A stretch of 64,000 bases of DNA from Punica granatum (Eukaryota > Streptophyta > Magnoliopsida > Myrtales > Lythraceae). The translations under genes and the position numbers were made by a program. The stretch is taken from NCBI RefSeq assembly GCF_007655135.1, contig NC_045127.1, positions 6,147,001-6,211,000 of the forward strand, given 5' to 3'. Every line of letters starts with the position of its first letter. Position 1 is the first letter of the stretch. The notes beneath the pieces are model-generated. The model made no database searches and was not told the DNA's origin. It was given only the letters and a program-made list of their open reading frames with translations. Of this stretch, positions 11,216-24,500 are shown piece after piece.

Positions 11216-11870
11216 GCTTGTCTCCATTTCTCCTCACCCCCTCTGCTAAATTAGCGACATTTTCGTCGATGTCTTACCGAACTACAATGGTCACTTTCCG
11301 CTTACGTGCCATCCTAAGGACCGCTCGTAGATTGAATAAAATAGAGTTAAAACTGTCATTTTGGTCCCTACGAAATTGCCGAGCCCTCATTTTGGTCCTT
11401 CTAATTTTTTTGCCATCAATTTGACCTAACTTGCCTTAATCCGTTAACCAAAACAGTCCGATCGTCAAATCTATTGACGGAACCGTGGCACCCTCCTGAT
11501 CGTCAGGATGCAAAACCAAAATTCCCTTAAAATGATTCATTCGTACAGCCTAAATAATCTCTTACTACTCATTTCAGAATACTTATTTATTTATGATTGT
11601 TTCGGGATACTTTTTATAGCGACATAAGATTTTGGTGCCCTTTTATCCTTACCTCCGTGGGATTTTACTTTTTCTGAGATTCAATAGTGTTAGATTTCTT
11701 ATTCGGTACTGTTAGATCTCACCCTGGAAAATGGTCACCATAATGTTGGGTCGATGGTGGAATAATGTGATTGCTAAGTGATTATGATCTAAGGAATTTG
11801 TAGTCAAAAGGGGGATGGGACCTAGTTGGTTGGTTGCTATCGGTCATGGGTGTCATTAGGAGATATGTTA
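11216..11870. other. Upstream flank of the oxidoreductase; possible one-ended MITE fragment
   Basis: This is the presumed promoter side of the minus-strand oxidoreductase. Around 11345-11420 there are phrases such as CATTTTGGTCCCTACG and CATTTTGGTCCTTC, as in ends of plant MULE-like MITEs. No convincing opposite end was found, so a truncated element is possible. No gene was recognised. Confidence 0.4.
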
Positions 11871-11878
11871 TTGTTATT

Positions 11879-11926
11879 GTTATTATTTATTTGTTTATTA
11901 TTATTATTATTATTATTATTATTTTA
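11879..11926. repeat. (TTA/ATT)n microsatellite
   Basis: A run of ATT/TTA triplets, with an uninterrupted core of about nine units, lies in AT-rich intergenic DNA. Confidence 0.85.
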
Positions 11927-12990
11927 TCAGTAAATATTATTGTTTTTATTTTCATTAATAAGAAGTTCATATTTCTTTATTTTCCATAAGTATATTCTCT
12001 TGAAATTATGTTCATGAATCCGTTTCGTAGTCAATGAAAAATAGTAATACTATAGATGATGATAATAATGATAATATTGTGGTCGTTATAAATTCAAAAA
12101 TTGGACGCTCCTAATTTTTTCGTTTGGCGCCAAGCCTGCTAATATGTTGTCGACTCAACCTTTTGGAATGAATTATCAGATTGGTAGCCACAGGCCAATC
12201 TGGACGTTTTCCACCCTATGTAAAAAGACAAATAAATGCCGACGCGATTTGATTCGAGGAATTCGATTACGTATTCTTTTTAAATATGATTTTGATTTTC
12301 ATGTATAAAGAAAATTCATGATTTAAAAAATAATAATTTTGTACTTGATAAATTGGTTCAACTAAATCAGTCGAGCACATTTTACTTTTAGATATCAAGG
12401 TGAGAAAAAATAAATAAACAAATTACCATTCTGAGAAGTTATTATTGGTCTGGTCAAAATCCTGTCTCCTTTTCCTTTTTCTTCCCCTACGTAGAAAGTC
12501 TATCCTTCTCCATGTGGTGTTTGTATGTGGAAAGTCCACATTCAATTTAAGAACAACTCAGAAACTTCCATATATCTTCCTATGATTACATTCAATATTT
12601 GTATCCATAATAACGAAAAATGCAAAAGATATAAATTATAAGAAAAATAAAGCCACGTAACTTAATATGAGGAAGCCTTAACGTCTTCAATGCATTTGTA
12701 AATCTTTATACGATCCTTTCCACCAATTGATATTGAAGTGGAGATTAAACTCATATAACCAAAAAAAAGAAAAAAGCAAGAGTTTTTAGTTAAAATTTTC
12801 ATAGAAAAATCAAAGAGATTGTAGTACAGTAACGCACACCATTGCTTGATAATTATTAAGATTTTTATTTTATTGTATTAAATATGAATTTTTTCTGTAA
12901 CTGAAAAAGAAATTATGATAACTTATTATTATTTTATGTTTTTTGGCAATAACATTGCAGTTCTTGAGAGGCGGCCATGGAACATTTTCG
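11927..12990. other. AT-rich intergenic DNA with a dispersed repeat fragment
   Basis: No gene is seen. Bases about 12828-12910 resemble the two ends of a longer repeat at 27750-28040 (shared GCTTGATAATTA and TTTTTATTTTA..ATATGAATTTT words), as if the middle were deleted here. Confidence 0.4.
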
Positions 12991-13640
12991 TCCATGTTTA
13001 GCCTGCTCGAGCATGTTTAAGCACTAGTTTCTTTGTTGATATGGTTGCAATTGATTTCCCTAGTTCAAACATAATATTGTCGCATCCTATATCTTATAGT
13101 GCAGAGAAAAAGACATTTTCCCAGGTGCCATTATCCCTTGTTTGGTGCAGGTGTTGGACCGCGTCGACATGCTGTTCAATAGGCATAGGGTGTGGGATAC
13201 GTCGAAACGTGACAAAGACCAACGTTCTCTTTCAAAATTAGCCCTTTGGCTTCACCGTTGATGTTAACAACACACTCTTATTACGCATTTGCTAATATAA
13301 GCTTGTTCGTCTTGGTGGTTTCTACCCTAACGACGAGGCGGTATTAACGAAGAATTTTCTCCAACATTACCAACAGTTTGAAAGGACTTATTTACGGTCG
13401 TTTGCAGGCACTATCTCTGAGTCTGAGGCGGTCGTGGAATGAAGGGGATAAGTGTAGTGTGTACATTCTTGTCATAACCATTTTACTGTGACGTTCCTCA
13501 TGACATGACACCGACATAGGAAGGAACTTTGCTCATCATGTCTTACGTTGTTGAATTGAGGTGGGAACTGTTACCTATGCGGCTTCTGACCTCTTTTCCG
13601 TTGCTCTACCAATGATTGCCGATCCCTTCCAGCATAAAAC
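12991..13640 (+). pseudogene. Decayed coding relic of unknown family
   Basis: Short protein-like frames follow one another on the + strand with stops and shifts between them. A frame from about 13149 reads VLDRVDMLFNRHRVWDTSKR and continues to a stop near 13258. A second, near 13316-13440, reads GFYPNDEAVLTKNFLQHYQQ and continues to FAGTISESEAVVE. The composition is less AT-rich than the flanks. Stops and a missing start indicate a dead copy. I do not recognise the family; transposon origin is as likely as a host gene. Confidence 0.3.
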
Positions 13641-14516
13641 TACTACAATTTCCATTTTGGGTTTAGATTCGTTCATATTTGTAGCTGGGGAAACCCAAAA
13701 AAAAAAAAAAAGAAGCAATTATGGGGTATGTGGTTAAACAATATATTATTTTTTTTTCCGATCATAAGGGTTAGACAACAAATTTAAAAAATTCTCAGTT
13801 GAAGATATTACTGCAGTGCATGAAACCGGTCGGTCTCATGGCTGGGGTCGGGCGCCCGACTGAGATTGATATCATACGGTGATTTCATTGAGAAAAAAAA
13901 AAATTGGAGGAAGCTCGTGCAGGTTCAGAGTAAGTGTGGGGAGGGGTAGTCCCGTGTGAAACGTCGAATGGCAAAAGTCCAAGGGAGAGACTCTTCAAAT
14001 TGTCCTGTCCTAGAGAAAATGAAGTTTATGACATTCAAATCTACCTGGCTACTCTGTCCAAAAAAATAATTAAAAAAAACTGCGATGAGCCACTCAAGAC
14101 ACGTCACGCCCTAGCTGAAATCAAGAGACTTCAAGTTCGATGCTATGTTTTGAGAATTTCTCATACTTCTCTATTTACTATTTCTTTTTATATGTGTTAA
14201 TGGATAAATCTTTCTAACTAAGAAACTTTTCGCTCATAAGACTCGAAATCGAAACTTTACTTAAAAAAATAAATGTCGAATAACTTGAAACAAAGCTGGT
14301 TGGTAATTACTTCCTTATTTCATTTGCTAAGCTTAGCGTCCTTATAATATAACAACACGAAAGGAAAAATATTGAGACAAAATTCATACCTAATATGACT
14401 AGGACTCTCTTTGGTAAATGGACAAATTACCCTAAAAAAGTGGGCCTTGCAAAATTAAATTATATGGAGAGATGAACGATAAATGTGATGATCCTAATCG
14501 ATGGGTGCCGATTTAA

Positions 14517-14552
14517 TATATATGCGCGCATATATATATATATATATATAGA
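14517..14552. repeat. (TA)n-rich microsatellite
   Basis: A TATATA tract, interrupted by GCGCGC near its start, within AT-rich intergenic sequence. Confidence 0.75.
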
Positions 14553-14834
14553 TGTTTATATTATGATGTGTTTGGTTTTATGGTTAAATAGAGTTGATTT
14601 TGATTTTAATTGAGTTGTAATGATTGTGTTATTGAATTATGAGAAAAAATAATGAATAGTTGAGAGAATTTTAGTATTAAAAATTGAATTGAATAATTAA
14701 AAAAATTGAAGAAAAAAATAATTGTATTGTTGACTTTTGTTGTATAACGAGTAGTGTTAAAATTTTAAAAATCGACCCTAAAATCAAACGGTTATAAATA
14801 TTTATATATCAGTCATGAGGCGATCTATATATAT

Positions 14835-14990
14835 ATTTTTTTTCGATTACAAGGGAGGTTCATGGATTTAATATATTGAAATAAAAATTTTAAATATCTA
14901 ATAAAGGGGCACGAGTAGTCTCCATAGGTATCGAACCTGACATCTCTTGATCATCAAGAGAGTGGTGCATCACTGTATAATTCGCTCTTT
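14835..14990 (+). repeat. Dispersed repeat, copy B
   Basis: Diverged relative of 4868-5040. Both have ACAAGGGAGGTTCATG-like heads, a middle AATAAAGGGGCACGAGTAG-like word, then GGTATCGAACCTGACATCTC and a GTGGTGCATCACTG tail. The GGTATCGAACC word resembles an inverted Pol III B box, so a tRNA-derived repeat is one possibility. Confidence 0.45.
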
Positions 14991-15059
14991 TATATATATA
15001 TTAAATGTCTATGTATCTGCCACGGCCGTGTGGTGTACGCGAGAGAGAAGAGGAGAAAT

Positions 15060-15902
15060 TCAATCAAACGACGCGCCATCTGGTGGACTTTGTAAGGCCT
15101 TCCACAACCTCTCCGCCTGCCTCTCCCCTAATAGCTTCGTTCTTCCTCCCTGCCCATCGTCTTCTCTCTCTCTCTCTCCCTCCCCCTCCCCGCGGCCCCA
15201 GCCCGCCCCTTTTCTCTGGCGTTCGGCTGCTTCTTTCCTCTTCATTTGTTCTCTCAAGCTCCGCTGTTGCTTGTTCTTCGAGGTGAGCTCAGATGGGCAG
15301 CTCTTGGTTTCGGGTCTTTAGCCTGAGATGACTTGCTTGTTTATATCGTTGACTGACTCTGTTCCGTTGATGGAGCATGTTTGGTGATGTTTGTTTCTTG
15401 TCTTTATTCCTCAAAGTTTGAGCCTTGTCGTATCAGTTTGCTTATGTAGTGAGTTTTCTTTTGAAGACTGTCGTTTTACGTCTATGACCAGTTGGATGCT
15501 GAAATTATTCACAGTTTTAGTTGATCTGTTGCTAGCGGAATTCGGAAAAGTTACGAGTTTGTGTAAATATAGGAACTCTCTCTTTCACTCGCATCAAAAG
15601 AAAGTTCGATCTGCTTAGTTAGTGTTTTAATGGCGGCCTCTTTGCTTTTTCTTTTTTTTTTTTCCCGCCTTTTGTTTCTTTTACAGATGAGATATTTTGC
15701 AAGACATGTGCACCCACAAGTTTTAAGGTGGAACTAAAAGGGCCTTGTCGGGTACATGGAATTGGCTTGAAATAAGAGGTTTATCACCACAAGCCTCTGA
15801 ATTTATGCGTGGCAGAAAGTTATTAACAATTTTAGTATTGGATTTGTTTCAACAGCAATCAGTTCAGTATAATGTTCATCACAATGAGCTTTACTTTTGC
15901 AG
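15060..15902 (+). other. 5' untranslated exon and intron of the kinase gene
   Basis: A CT-rich leader (CT dinucleotides around 15160-15180) ends at a good donor, TTCGAG|GTGAGC, at 15282/15283. A pyrimidine tract and acceptor TTTTGCAG end at 15902, followed by 62 bases of leader to the ATG at 15965. This is inferred from splice signals and leader composition. Confidence 0.5.
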
Positions 15903-15964
15903 GATTTTGAAGCACTCGTGGTCAATTTACATAGAAAGGTCGGCGGCTGGTGAATCACGTAGTG

Positions 15965-18038
15965 ATGACTTGTTTCTCTTTCTTGTTCAGTCGAAAGCTG
16001 GATTCATCTTCAAAATTCTGCTTGGAAGTAGATGAAGGTAAATTCCTGAACTGTTCTTAACCTGCAAAACATAAACATTTTATGAGATTGTTAATGTCTC
16101 AGTTCCGAGTTTTACCCCTAAATACATGAATAATTCTCAAGATTCATTTTGATGCGCCATTTTCGTAGAGTGGATTCATGGAAAGACAACATTCTAAACA
16201 TATATTGGATGTTCACAAAAGTTTCAGGCATTCACAATGTTAACTTCTTCAGTTACAAGGAATTGAGGCGCACCACTGATGATTTCAGTGATTCCAATAA
16301 GATTGGGGAGGGTGGTTTTGGCTCAGTATACAAGGTACTTTTCACGATCTCTCAGTTAAGAGAGACGAGTATCCTTTGCTTTGTCTGCTAGTGGCATCAC
16401 TTTACATAATCTTGTGGTTTACCAGGCACGACTCAAAGGTGGGTTGCACGCTGCAGTGAAAGTTCTTTCGGCTACATCAAGCCAAGGTGTTGATGAATTC
16501 GTGACAGAGATCAAAGTGATCTCCAAGATTGCGCATGAGAATCTAGTTAAACTCTATGGTTGCTGCGTGGAACATGACCAGCGAATACTGGTGTACAACT
16601 ATCTGGAGAACAACAGCCTTGCACATACTCTTCTAGGTAACATTTTTTAAAATCGCATCTCTTTATGCTTTCTTCATAGAAATAAGCCATCCAATAGTGA
16701 TTCCTTATTCTCTTTTATTTCTGAAAATTGGGATACATTTTTCTAGCTTCTTCTTTTTTTTTTTTTAAAGATATGAGAAAGATACGGAAAACTGTAGAAT
16801 TGTACTTTATGGGATGAATTGGATTATAAACTGCATGCTTATGAGCAATGTAACACATCTTCTTTTCGAGTTTTTTTAATTATGAATTACAATGTAACAC
16901 ATCTCTATCTTTGTCTTTTGATCTCCTATCTTTTAAGCAAGTAAAAAATGAAAACCGCCAATGTTTTTTAGGAATCAAATGGGTTCACATGTTGGGTTTC
17001 GTTATATGCAACTCGGGCATTCTTAATTGGATTTTACAGAGTCTCATGTACTGAATATTCTGTCAACTTTTTTATATGTAGGAAAAAATCCAAACAATAT
17101 ACAGTTCACTTGGCGTACAAGATATAGAATTGGCATTGGGGTTGCAAGGGGCCTCGCCTACCTCCACGACGCAATACAGCCTCACATTGTTCACAGGGAT
17201 ATCAAAGCGAGCAATATTCTCCTCGATAGGGATCTGACGCCCAAAATATCTGATTTTGGCCTTGCCAAGCTCATTCCAGCGAACATGACTCATGTCAGCA
17301 CCCGGGTTGCTGGTACATTGTGAGTATCCTAATGTCATTTGTCCTTAAGTAAGTTTTCTGTTAGTGAAATGTTCAATTTCCGGTATAATTTGGCCATAGG
17401 GGGATGTAGGATTGGTTGCGTGCTCCGTCATGAAAAAAACTTATGCCTTCCCCCCCCAACCCCTTTGCTTACTGTCTTCTCGTTTCTCTTGCAGAGGGTA
17501 TTTGGCACCTGAGTATGCCATAAACGGGCGGTTGACACGGAAAGCAGATATCTACAGCTTTGGGGTCCTCCTAGCGGAAATAGTCTGTGGGAGGAACAAC
17601 ACCAATACAAGATTACCAGTCGAAGAGCACTATCTCCTCGAAAGGGTATGGGAACTTCACGAGCGGAGAGAGCTCGTTGGACTAGTAGATGCATCACTAA
17701 AAGGGGACTTTGATGCTGAGGAGGCCTGTAGGTTCTTGAAGGTCAGCCTCCTCTGCACGCAAGACAACCCCAAGCACCGACCTTCCATGTCAACAGTCGT
17801 GAAGATGCTCGCTGGTGAGTTTCGCATAGATGACGATAAAATCAAGAAGCCAATCCTAATCACCGACTTCATGGATCTCAAAGTGCGGGGCCCACCGAAA
17901 CCGTCGGATTCCAAGAGCACTTCCTATGCTGCTTCCTCTGCGTCAGAGAACCAGATGACTTCCAACTACTCATCGGATAACTCGGCTAGTGGTGGTGGGA
18001 ATATGGCTTTCTCGGGTTTATTCAACCGGAGCACCTGA
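15965..18038 (+). CDS. Receptor-like cytoplasmic Ser/Thr kinase, CRPK1-like
   Basis: Exons are 15965-16037, 16228-16334, 16426-16636, 17082-17319 and 17495-18038, giving 390 residues with every junction in frame. The start reads [16 protein letters not shown], the usual short Cys/Phe N-terminus of this family; there is no signal peptide or membrane span, so it is cytoplasmic. Kinase landmarks: glycine loop GEGGFGS (51-57), catalytic Lys K72 (AAVK), HRD at 168-170 with K172 and N175, DFG at 188-190, then GYLAPEYA and the Ser-rich tail. All key residues are present, so an active kinase is expected. The best match from memory is Arabidopsis CRPK1 (At1g16670), a cold-signalling kinase acting on 14-3-3 proteins; orthology was not tested. 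An odd point is Ala-Arg in place of the usual Gly-Arg after VYK. Confidence 0.92.
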
Positions 18039-19559
18039 TTGATTAGTTTCTTCCTCTCTTTTAGAGTCCCAGTTGTGGTTTGTTTATCGGGGCCTGGTCT
18101 TCCGGTGTAAAATTGTACATTCCTGGCAGTTCGATTTTCCGCGCGTGTTCCGTGCTAGAAATTGAACCTAGCCTGAGGTGCACTCTCCTTGTAAATCTAC
18201 AGGTGGCTTGAATCAATTCTGATGTCTCCGCCCCCAATCTCCGGAACTGACACCTTGATGCCTATGGGACTTTCTTGAGGAGGAAGCAAATGTTAGGCTG
18301 TATGGAAATGGTTCGCTAAAGTAAAGGGTCCGAGTTCCGCCGACCATTATCTATGCATTTGGCAATTGCATACAGAAGTCGACTCACGTCTCAAATAAAT
18401 GTCAATGATAGGTTGCTTTCCCTTTTTGAAGTTTAGTTTGGGGTGTGTATTTCCTAATATGCACGAGGTGGATATGGGCAGATAAGGGGGAGGGAGGGAG
18501 CATAGGAAACCTAATTCTAATTGAACTCATGGTTTCATGGTGCCGAGACGGACTTGTGGAGCATGTGCGTCGACCTTCTACCACGTCACGAGGAGCCCCG
18601 CGGGTTCAAGACGGTTCCGTCCACCGTAGATGAGGCCGGGAAGTGCAGCAATGATGGGCCTGGTCCTGGGCCAAGAGCCGTGGTGGCCCAAATAAGTGTC
18701 AGTGGGAGTCGACGGCCCACGGAGCCCAATCATTGCTTCATGCCTCGAGTAATATACGGTAAAATTTGCAGTCATATCAACTCATCTCCTTCTATGTAAA
18801 AATCGTACCACGCAGCCTCCTTTTAAGAAACCGTTTCGCATCTGTAGGACTGTCAGATTGGATTAACTTTGCGGTATTAAACATCATATCAGAAAAAATT
18901 GATTTAGTGACATACAATACAGGTAATGGTTCCTTAAAAGGATCGGATAATTTTCGCAGATAGCATGAAAAAAAGGGAGAAATTCAATGAGTACAAAGAT
19001 GATGGAAAAGGGAATAGGTCATTATCCATGCACATAGAAATGCGTGGTCGATGACGGTTTTTTCGGTATGCACTGCGATATCCGAAAACTTTTCGCAATA
19101 GGTTCCGATTAAATCAATTCGAGCAGAGTTGGCCCACTAAAAAATAAAGCTCTTTTAATGTAAATTTTCTCCATTCACAATACTCAACCTAAAATATCAA
19201 AGAGAGAGAGAGAAAAAAAAAAGTCAAACCCGTTTAACCAATTCAAGTTGGTGTGGATAGCAGGGTTTTATCAAGGACATTCTATCCATTTGCCCTTAGA
19301 AAGGGTTAGTAATTATGATGCCATTGAATGCTTTCACCTGCTCTTCCCAACTAACTCATTCAATCCCAAAGCTCCACAGCCTTCCATTAATTATTAGCAT
19401 GATCGAGCACCACTGATACAGACCCTCCTCCAGCTCCCTGCAACAGCTTACTCAATTCTCCATCGTCCTCGTCCTCGTCCTCGTCCTCATTCTCCTTTTC
19501 GTCGTCGTCGTTCCGCAGAAAGAGAGAGAGACAGGGAGGTTGTAGTCTAGAGAAGAGTC
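18039..19559. other. Kinase 3' flank and CASP-like promoter region
   Basis: The first part is the likely 3' untranslated region of the kinase gene. No further gene was found. A (CGTCCT)n-like tract at about 19464-19490 and a GAGA tract at about 19520-19532 lie in the presumed CASP-like leader. Confidence 0.5.
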
Positions 19560-20376
19560 ATGGAGAATAACGGAAGCAAGTATGATGGAGTAGACGTAAC
19601 GTTGGAAACGCCTAGGTACGAGGAGGGAGGGAAGCTAATGAACGGCGGGACCGAGACGCTGCTGAGGCTGGTCCCGATGGGACTGTGTGTGAGCGCCCTG
19701 GTGATCATGCTCAAGAACTCCCAGTCCAGCGACTACGGCTCCATCTCCTACTCCGACCTCGGCGCTTTCAGGTAACACCATACGTAACTGTACCGAACAG
19801 CCGTGACACTTCAATACTTTTGATCTATAGTTCATTAGTCTTGTGCATCATGGATGCTTTCGATCGGTTTGACCGAGCTATTAGTCCCGGATCACCCGTA
19901 TGATCATAGCCTATATAGTTCCTAACGAGAAGCCAATGATTAATTTGGCGGTACATATTTGTATTGTGTTTAGGTATTTGGTGCATGCAAATGGGATATG
20001 TGCGGGGTACTCTCTGCTTTCAGCCATAATCATAGCCATGCCCCGCCCTTCCACCATGTCTCGAGCTTGGACCTTCTTCTTCCTCGATCAGGTGCTCACG
20101 TACGTGATCTTAGCAGCGGGAGCCGTCTCCGCCGAGGTCCTGTTTCTTGCATACAAGGGGGACGCAGCCATCACGTGGAGTGAAGCTTGCGGCTCATTCG
20201 GCGGGTTTTGCAGGAAAGCCACAGCCTCGGTGGCCATCACACTAGCGGCAGTAGCTTTCTATGCAGTCCTTTCGCTTATCTCCTCTTACAAGCTCTTCAG
20301 CAGATTCGATACCCCGGTCCCCATCCCACCTCCATCTTGCACCGGCAAGGGCATCGAAGCCCCCAACAACTTCTAG
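19560..20376 (+). CDS. CASP-like membrane protein, subfamily 2A
   Basis: Exons 19560-19771 and 19974-20376 join AG|GTAACA to TTTAG|G and give 204 residues from the ATG at 19560. Four hydrophobic helices are visible at about 34-51, 74-93, 104-130 and 154-178. The first loop carries [20 protein letters not shown] and the third helix starts with the Asp of [14 protein letters not shown]. These are the hallmarks of CASP-like (UPF0497) proteins, which sit in the plasma membrane and, in the CASP branch, organise the Casparian strip. The match is to CASPL2A1 (Arabidopsis At1g17200 from memory). Its neighbour on the right is the ILP1-type gene, the same order as in Arabidopsis. Confidence 0.92.
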
Positions 20377-21539
20377 GGAGGGATCCAATTTTAACGATCT
20401 TCCGGAGTGCTTTGAAACCTTCGACTAAGTGTATCTTCGAGCCAAAATAATATGGTCAGCAGAACTATGGTTTTGTGGTATTCCAAAGTGTTTTCAAGAA
20501 CCTGAATGTGTGACAATGTAATATATAATGGGCACTCAATGTGCCTAAACAGTGTGTTAAAAATGTAACGAAGGAGAACGCTAAATCTAAGATACAAGTT
20601 TGCCGTAACAATCGTCAAGATTTCTATTAACCTGTTCCATGCACTCACTGGTGTATATTTCCGAATCCTACTACCACGTTGAAGACAGTCACCAGGTATC
20701 TGATGTTTTCTTCTTCGACAAACATTTGATTGGTTGTAAGTCCTAAACAACAATGGAAGCAGTATCTGCTACCGAACAAGTTTGATGCATTTGAAAATGA
20801 AAGAGGAGATGAGCATAGTGAAGCATTGAGAGGCAACTATGAATTCAACTGATCGATGATCGGCATTTGTCACCCTAATGATCGGACGGGAATTTGGCAG
20901 TCCAGGGCAACCTTCTTTTCATCTAAGAACACATCTCCAAAAGCATTCTCAATAAACACAACCAAAAATATGAATGTCACACGAGGATATAATTTAACAG
21001 GCATCTGAAGAAAACATGGTATAAAGAAAAACCTCAGCAATAGCACGTTGTGATGAATATCTTCCTTTTCATACATTTCCAGAGTAAATGTTCACTACCA
21101 CATAGAGCTGTTGGGCATACTTGAGCTCGAACATAATGAGAGAACTAGCAGCATAAGAAAAGTACATTATTTATCGTTCAAAACGGAAACTTCTCAATGA
21201 AAAACAAGTTCCCCACAATTGTCCTACCTCTGAATAACTTGAAGGTTTACTAAACAGCTAAATATTACGATAAAGGAAATAAATCAGCCTCAGACAAAGT
21301 GACTTATTATATCAGCTCCAGACTCCAGTTACCATACAATTTCGAGACTCCAGATCATAGGCGAATGGATTCTTCAGCCCGAACACCATAAGCGACGCTA
21401 GAAATTTTTCTGTATTGTGGTTTGGCCTGCAGATGAAAATGCCTTAATGAATCAATTTGGAAGTTGGAGCAACGGAAAATAAAGACCATCCTCTTGAAAA
21501 TACAATTTCTTGTGCATAAGCTACCCGTTTATGGGGTCT
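20377..21539. other. Converging 3' flanks of CASPL2A and the ILP1-like gene
   Basis: The two neighbours converge here, so the stretch holds their 3' untranslated regions. Frames inside it are short and have no family signature. Confidence 0.5.
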
Positions 21540-24500
21540 TCAGTTCTGACCACGGCTTCTGCTGAAGGAATGGCAAGCCAAGAGATTTCTGCTCGGGGGA
21601 AGGCGGTCATCCTGTAAAAGACATAGTTCAAGGTAAAGGTTTGAATCTACACAGGTGAAAGGAAACTTCCAAATGAAAATATAATTAGAAAAAGGGAACA
21701 AACAGTCACAAGGACTTAGGCTCTCAAATTCTGGTAACGGAAAAAGATCGAAAAAGAAAGATTCTACACCAACAATCAAGAATCAAGAATAAAAGCTAAA
21801 GACTTTTAAGGACGAATGACCTTGTGTCGGGATGCAGCTGACTCAGACTCTACTGTTTGGATTGGAACATTTCCAAGGGTTTGGAAGGCATCCAATGCAT
21901 CTAGAGTCAGTTGCCAGCCACAAAATGCCGCAGCACTGGCACCCGAACTGGAACTGGCACCATCACTTGTACTTCCTGCAGCAGCAACATTTCCATTTAC
22001 CCAAGGACAGAAAGCATTGTGATGCTTGATAGGATCAAATTCCACTCCTTCGTCATAGTTGCTTTCACCAACTGGAGGCCCTGAAATTGCACATGACATG
22101 CTAAACATATGAATTCCCATGAAGGAAACGGATTAAGGAAAGCTAGAAGTTGGTCTTCGAGAAAGCTAGAAGTTGGTCTCAAAGTCACTCTTCTGAATAT
22201 TGTTAGGTTAGGCCAATAGTTGTTTCCAAAAGGGTGTCAGCAAAATCATAAGTAGACAGATCACAAGCAGAGACTTGAAGTCAACTGCTGAAAACGGCAG
22301 ACAGGTAATACCAAGCAATAAATTCGACAACTTGCCCGCTTTCAACTGAACATGAATGCATTCATATTTCAAGGACCCATGCAAAATCATTTGATACTAA
22401 TTATTTTCTGGGATAGATGACGGTTAGCTAATAGCCTAGTGGACATGTAATCAGGACCTATGAAGCTTTTCTACTATTTTAATTGATAATGAGCCTGCCT
22501 TGTCATTTTGTATCATTCCATTTTAGTCCAGTGCATCTGTGAAGTGTTGACTGTTAAGAGGCAGGCTTTACAACGCATCTGTAGCTTAAGACAGAAACAA
22601 GGAGCGCATAAACGCTGATGATTACCTATACCATTAGTAGTGTCGTAACCGGACTCGAGGAAACAGCCTTCATGAGTAGGTGATGCCTTTTGAGCTTGAG
22701 AAACTTCGTCTTTAGAAGCTTCGTACCCAGAAAATACAATGGCATTACAAGAAAGAGATGGATGGGCTACGGTATCTTGGACAGACAAATTCATGTTGCG
22801 GGTCTTTTCACCGCTTTCAATGGATTCAGCCTTGGCAGAACCAACTATTTTCGACCCACTATCTGCCCTCCCCATCGACTGAGAGACCACATCTTGACTA
22901 TCACCATGAGGATCCTCTCGATCCATTTCCTCAGGGACAAAATCGTCCGTATTCCCAACCTCCGGAGCAAACTCACCAGTTTGTCCCTGATTCTCAATAA
23001 CCTCAGCTATGGGCTCAGCATCCCCAACAACACTATCACTTCTGTGGACTGAAGCATCAGTCCCATGAATTTCTGCTTCATAACTAGCACCCATTCCAAC
23101 ACTTCCTCCACTAATGCCAAAACTAATCCCATCCCTTACTTGTGTTGTTAAAGCCTCAGTATTGACAACTTCCTCGCCATCAATTGTGCTGCTAACTCCT
23201 GCTTCTCCAAGTCTTGCTGCAACTGGTTGGAAACAAGCACTCTGCTGTGCTTGGTTGCTATAGTTCAAATCTGATGCATCATTCAAGTCAGGATTTGCAT
23301 ATGTTGAGGCAGAAGGAAAATTTACGTCATCTGTGTCGACTGGAAAATTTTCAACACTTTCCAGTGAATCATCATCTGCACTATGACAAAATGTGTCCAT
23401 AGCAATGACAGAAGACACATGTGTTGAATCTCTTGTATATGGAAAACCGACAAGTTGGTCATTTCCCTGATCAAAAGCATCGCCTCTATTTACATCTGCT
23501 TCCATCTCGAAAGCCATCGGCCGGCTAGGACCAGCATCTGATGAATCCCTCCTATATGAGGAATGATATGCTTCGAGGGCATCAGAACTCCGAGCACGCT
23601 TTGAAGGGCCAGCAGAGTACTGTCTACTGTCATTCACTTCATCACCATCCCGATCAATAACAGTACCCTCAAAACTATCAGCTTGGTGCATCCTCAGATG
23701 TGGCCTGTCCACAGTGCTCCCGCCTTCATCTGCACTCCGTTTACGGGTGCCTGGGCCTCTTGATTCATAGGAAGCTGCACGATCCCCAACTTCACTGCCA
23801 GAAGGCTGCCCAACTTTTAAATCTCTTCCCAAATCAGCATCTCGTTGCTGTTGTGATAAAGCTGTCATATTTAACTGTGTTGAGGATAACCCACCAGCCA
23901 TTGTCAAATTCAAATCCACACCCGTATGTGCCGCAAACCTTCTTTTGCCAGGGGTAGCAGCCTCATCATGGTCATCAGCTCGATCTTTATCCACACCATC
24001 AGTACCTATCCATCCACTAATTCCACTGGCTGCACTAATCCCACGCGTCAATGGTAATTTTTTGCCAGTTTCAGGAAGATCAATCCCATTCTGGGCAAAG
24101 CGCGCAGGACGAGAAACAGTGGAAAAGTCCCAGATTCTGACAGTGGCACCGCACAAGCTACAATCAAGCAAAGGTGACCTGGATTCACATTTGAACTCCG
24201 AACCTGGTGCCTCATCCTGACCACAATCTTTATTGGCTGAAGATGAGAATGCCTTCCGACTTGGGCCAGGATCCTGCAAGCGGCTTTGATTTTTGACAGG
24301 ACCAGAGGAGTATCCATTGCGAGCTGATTGAGCAGAATGCTCTTCACAATCTTGAATATCAGGGAGCCATCTTGATTCCCATCCACAAAGACTTATAAGC
24401 TTTTGTGCCTATCAAATGGAAAGAGAATATAACAATGGCATCAATATATTCAGAGTACCGAAGGAGAATTAAATATCAATCCTCACACACTGACAGGCTA

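Noticed and set aside
11340..11530. Possible further MITE with CATTTTGGTCCC ends
   Set aside because: Only one end could be recognised and no target duplication was found.
22690..24220. Several + strand frames opposite the ILP1-like large exon
   Set aside because: They are antisense to a conserved coding exon and have no domain.
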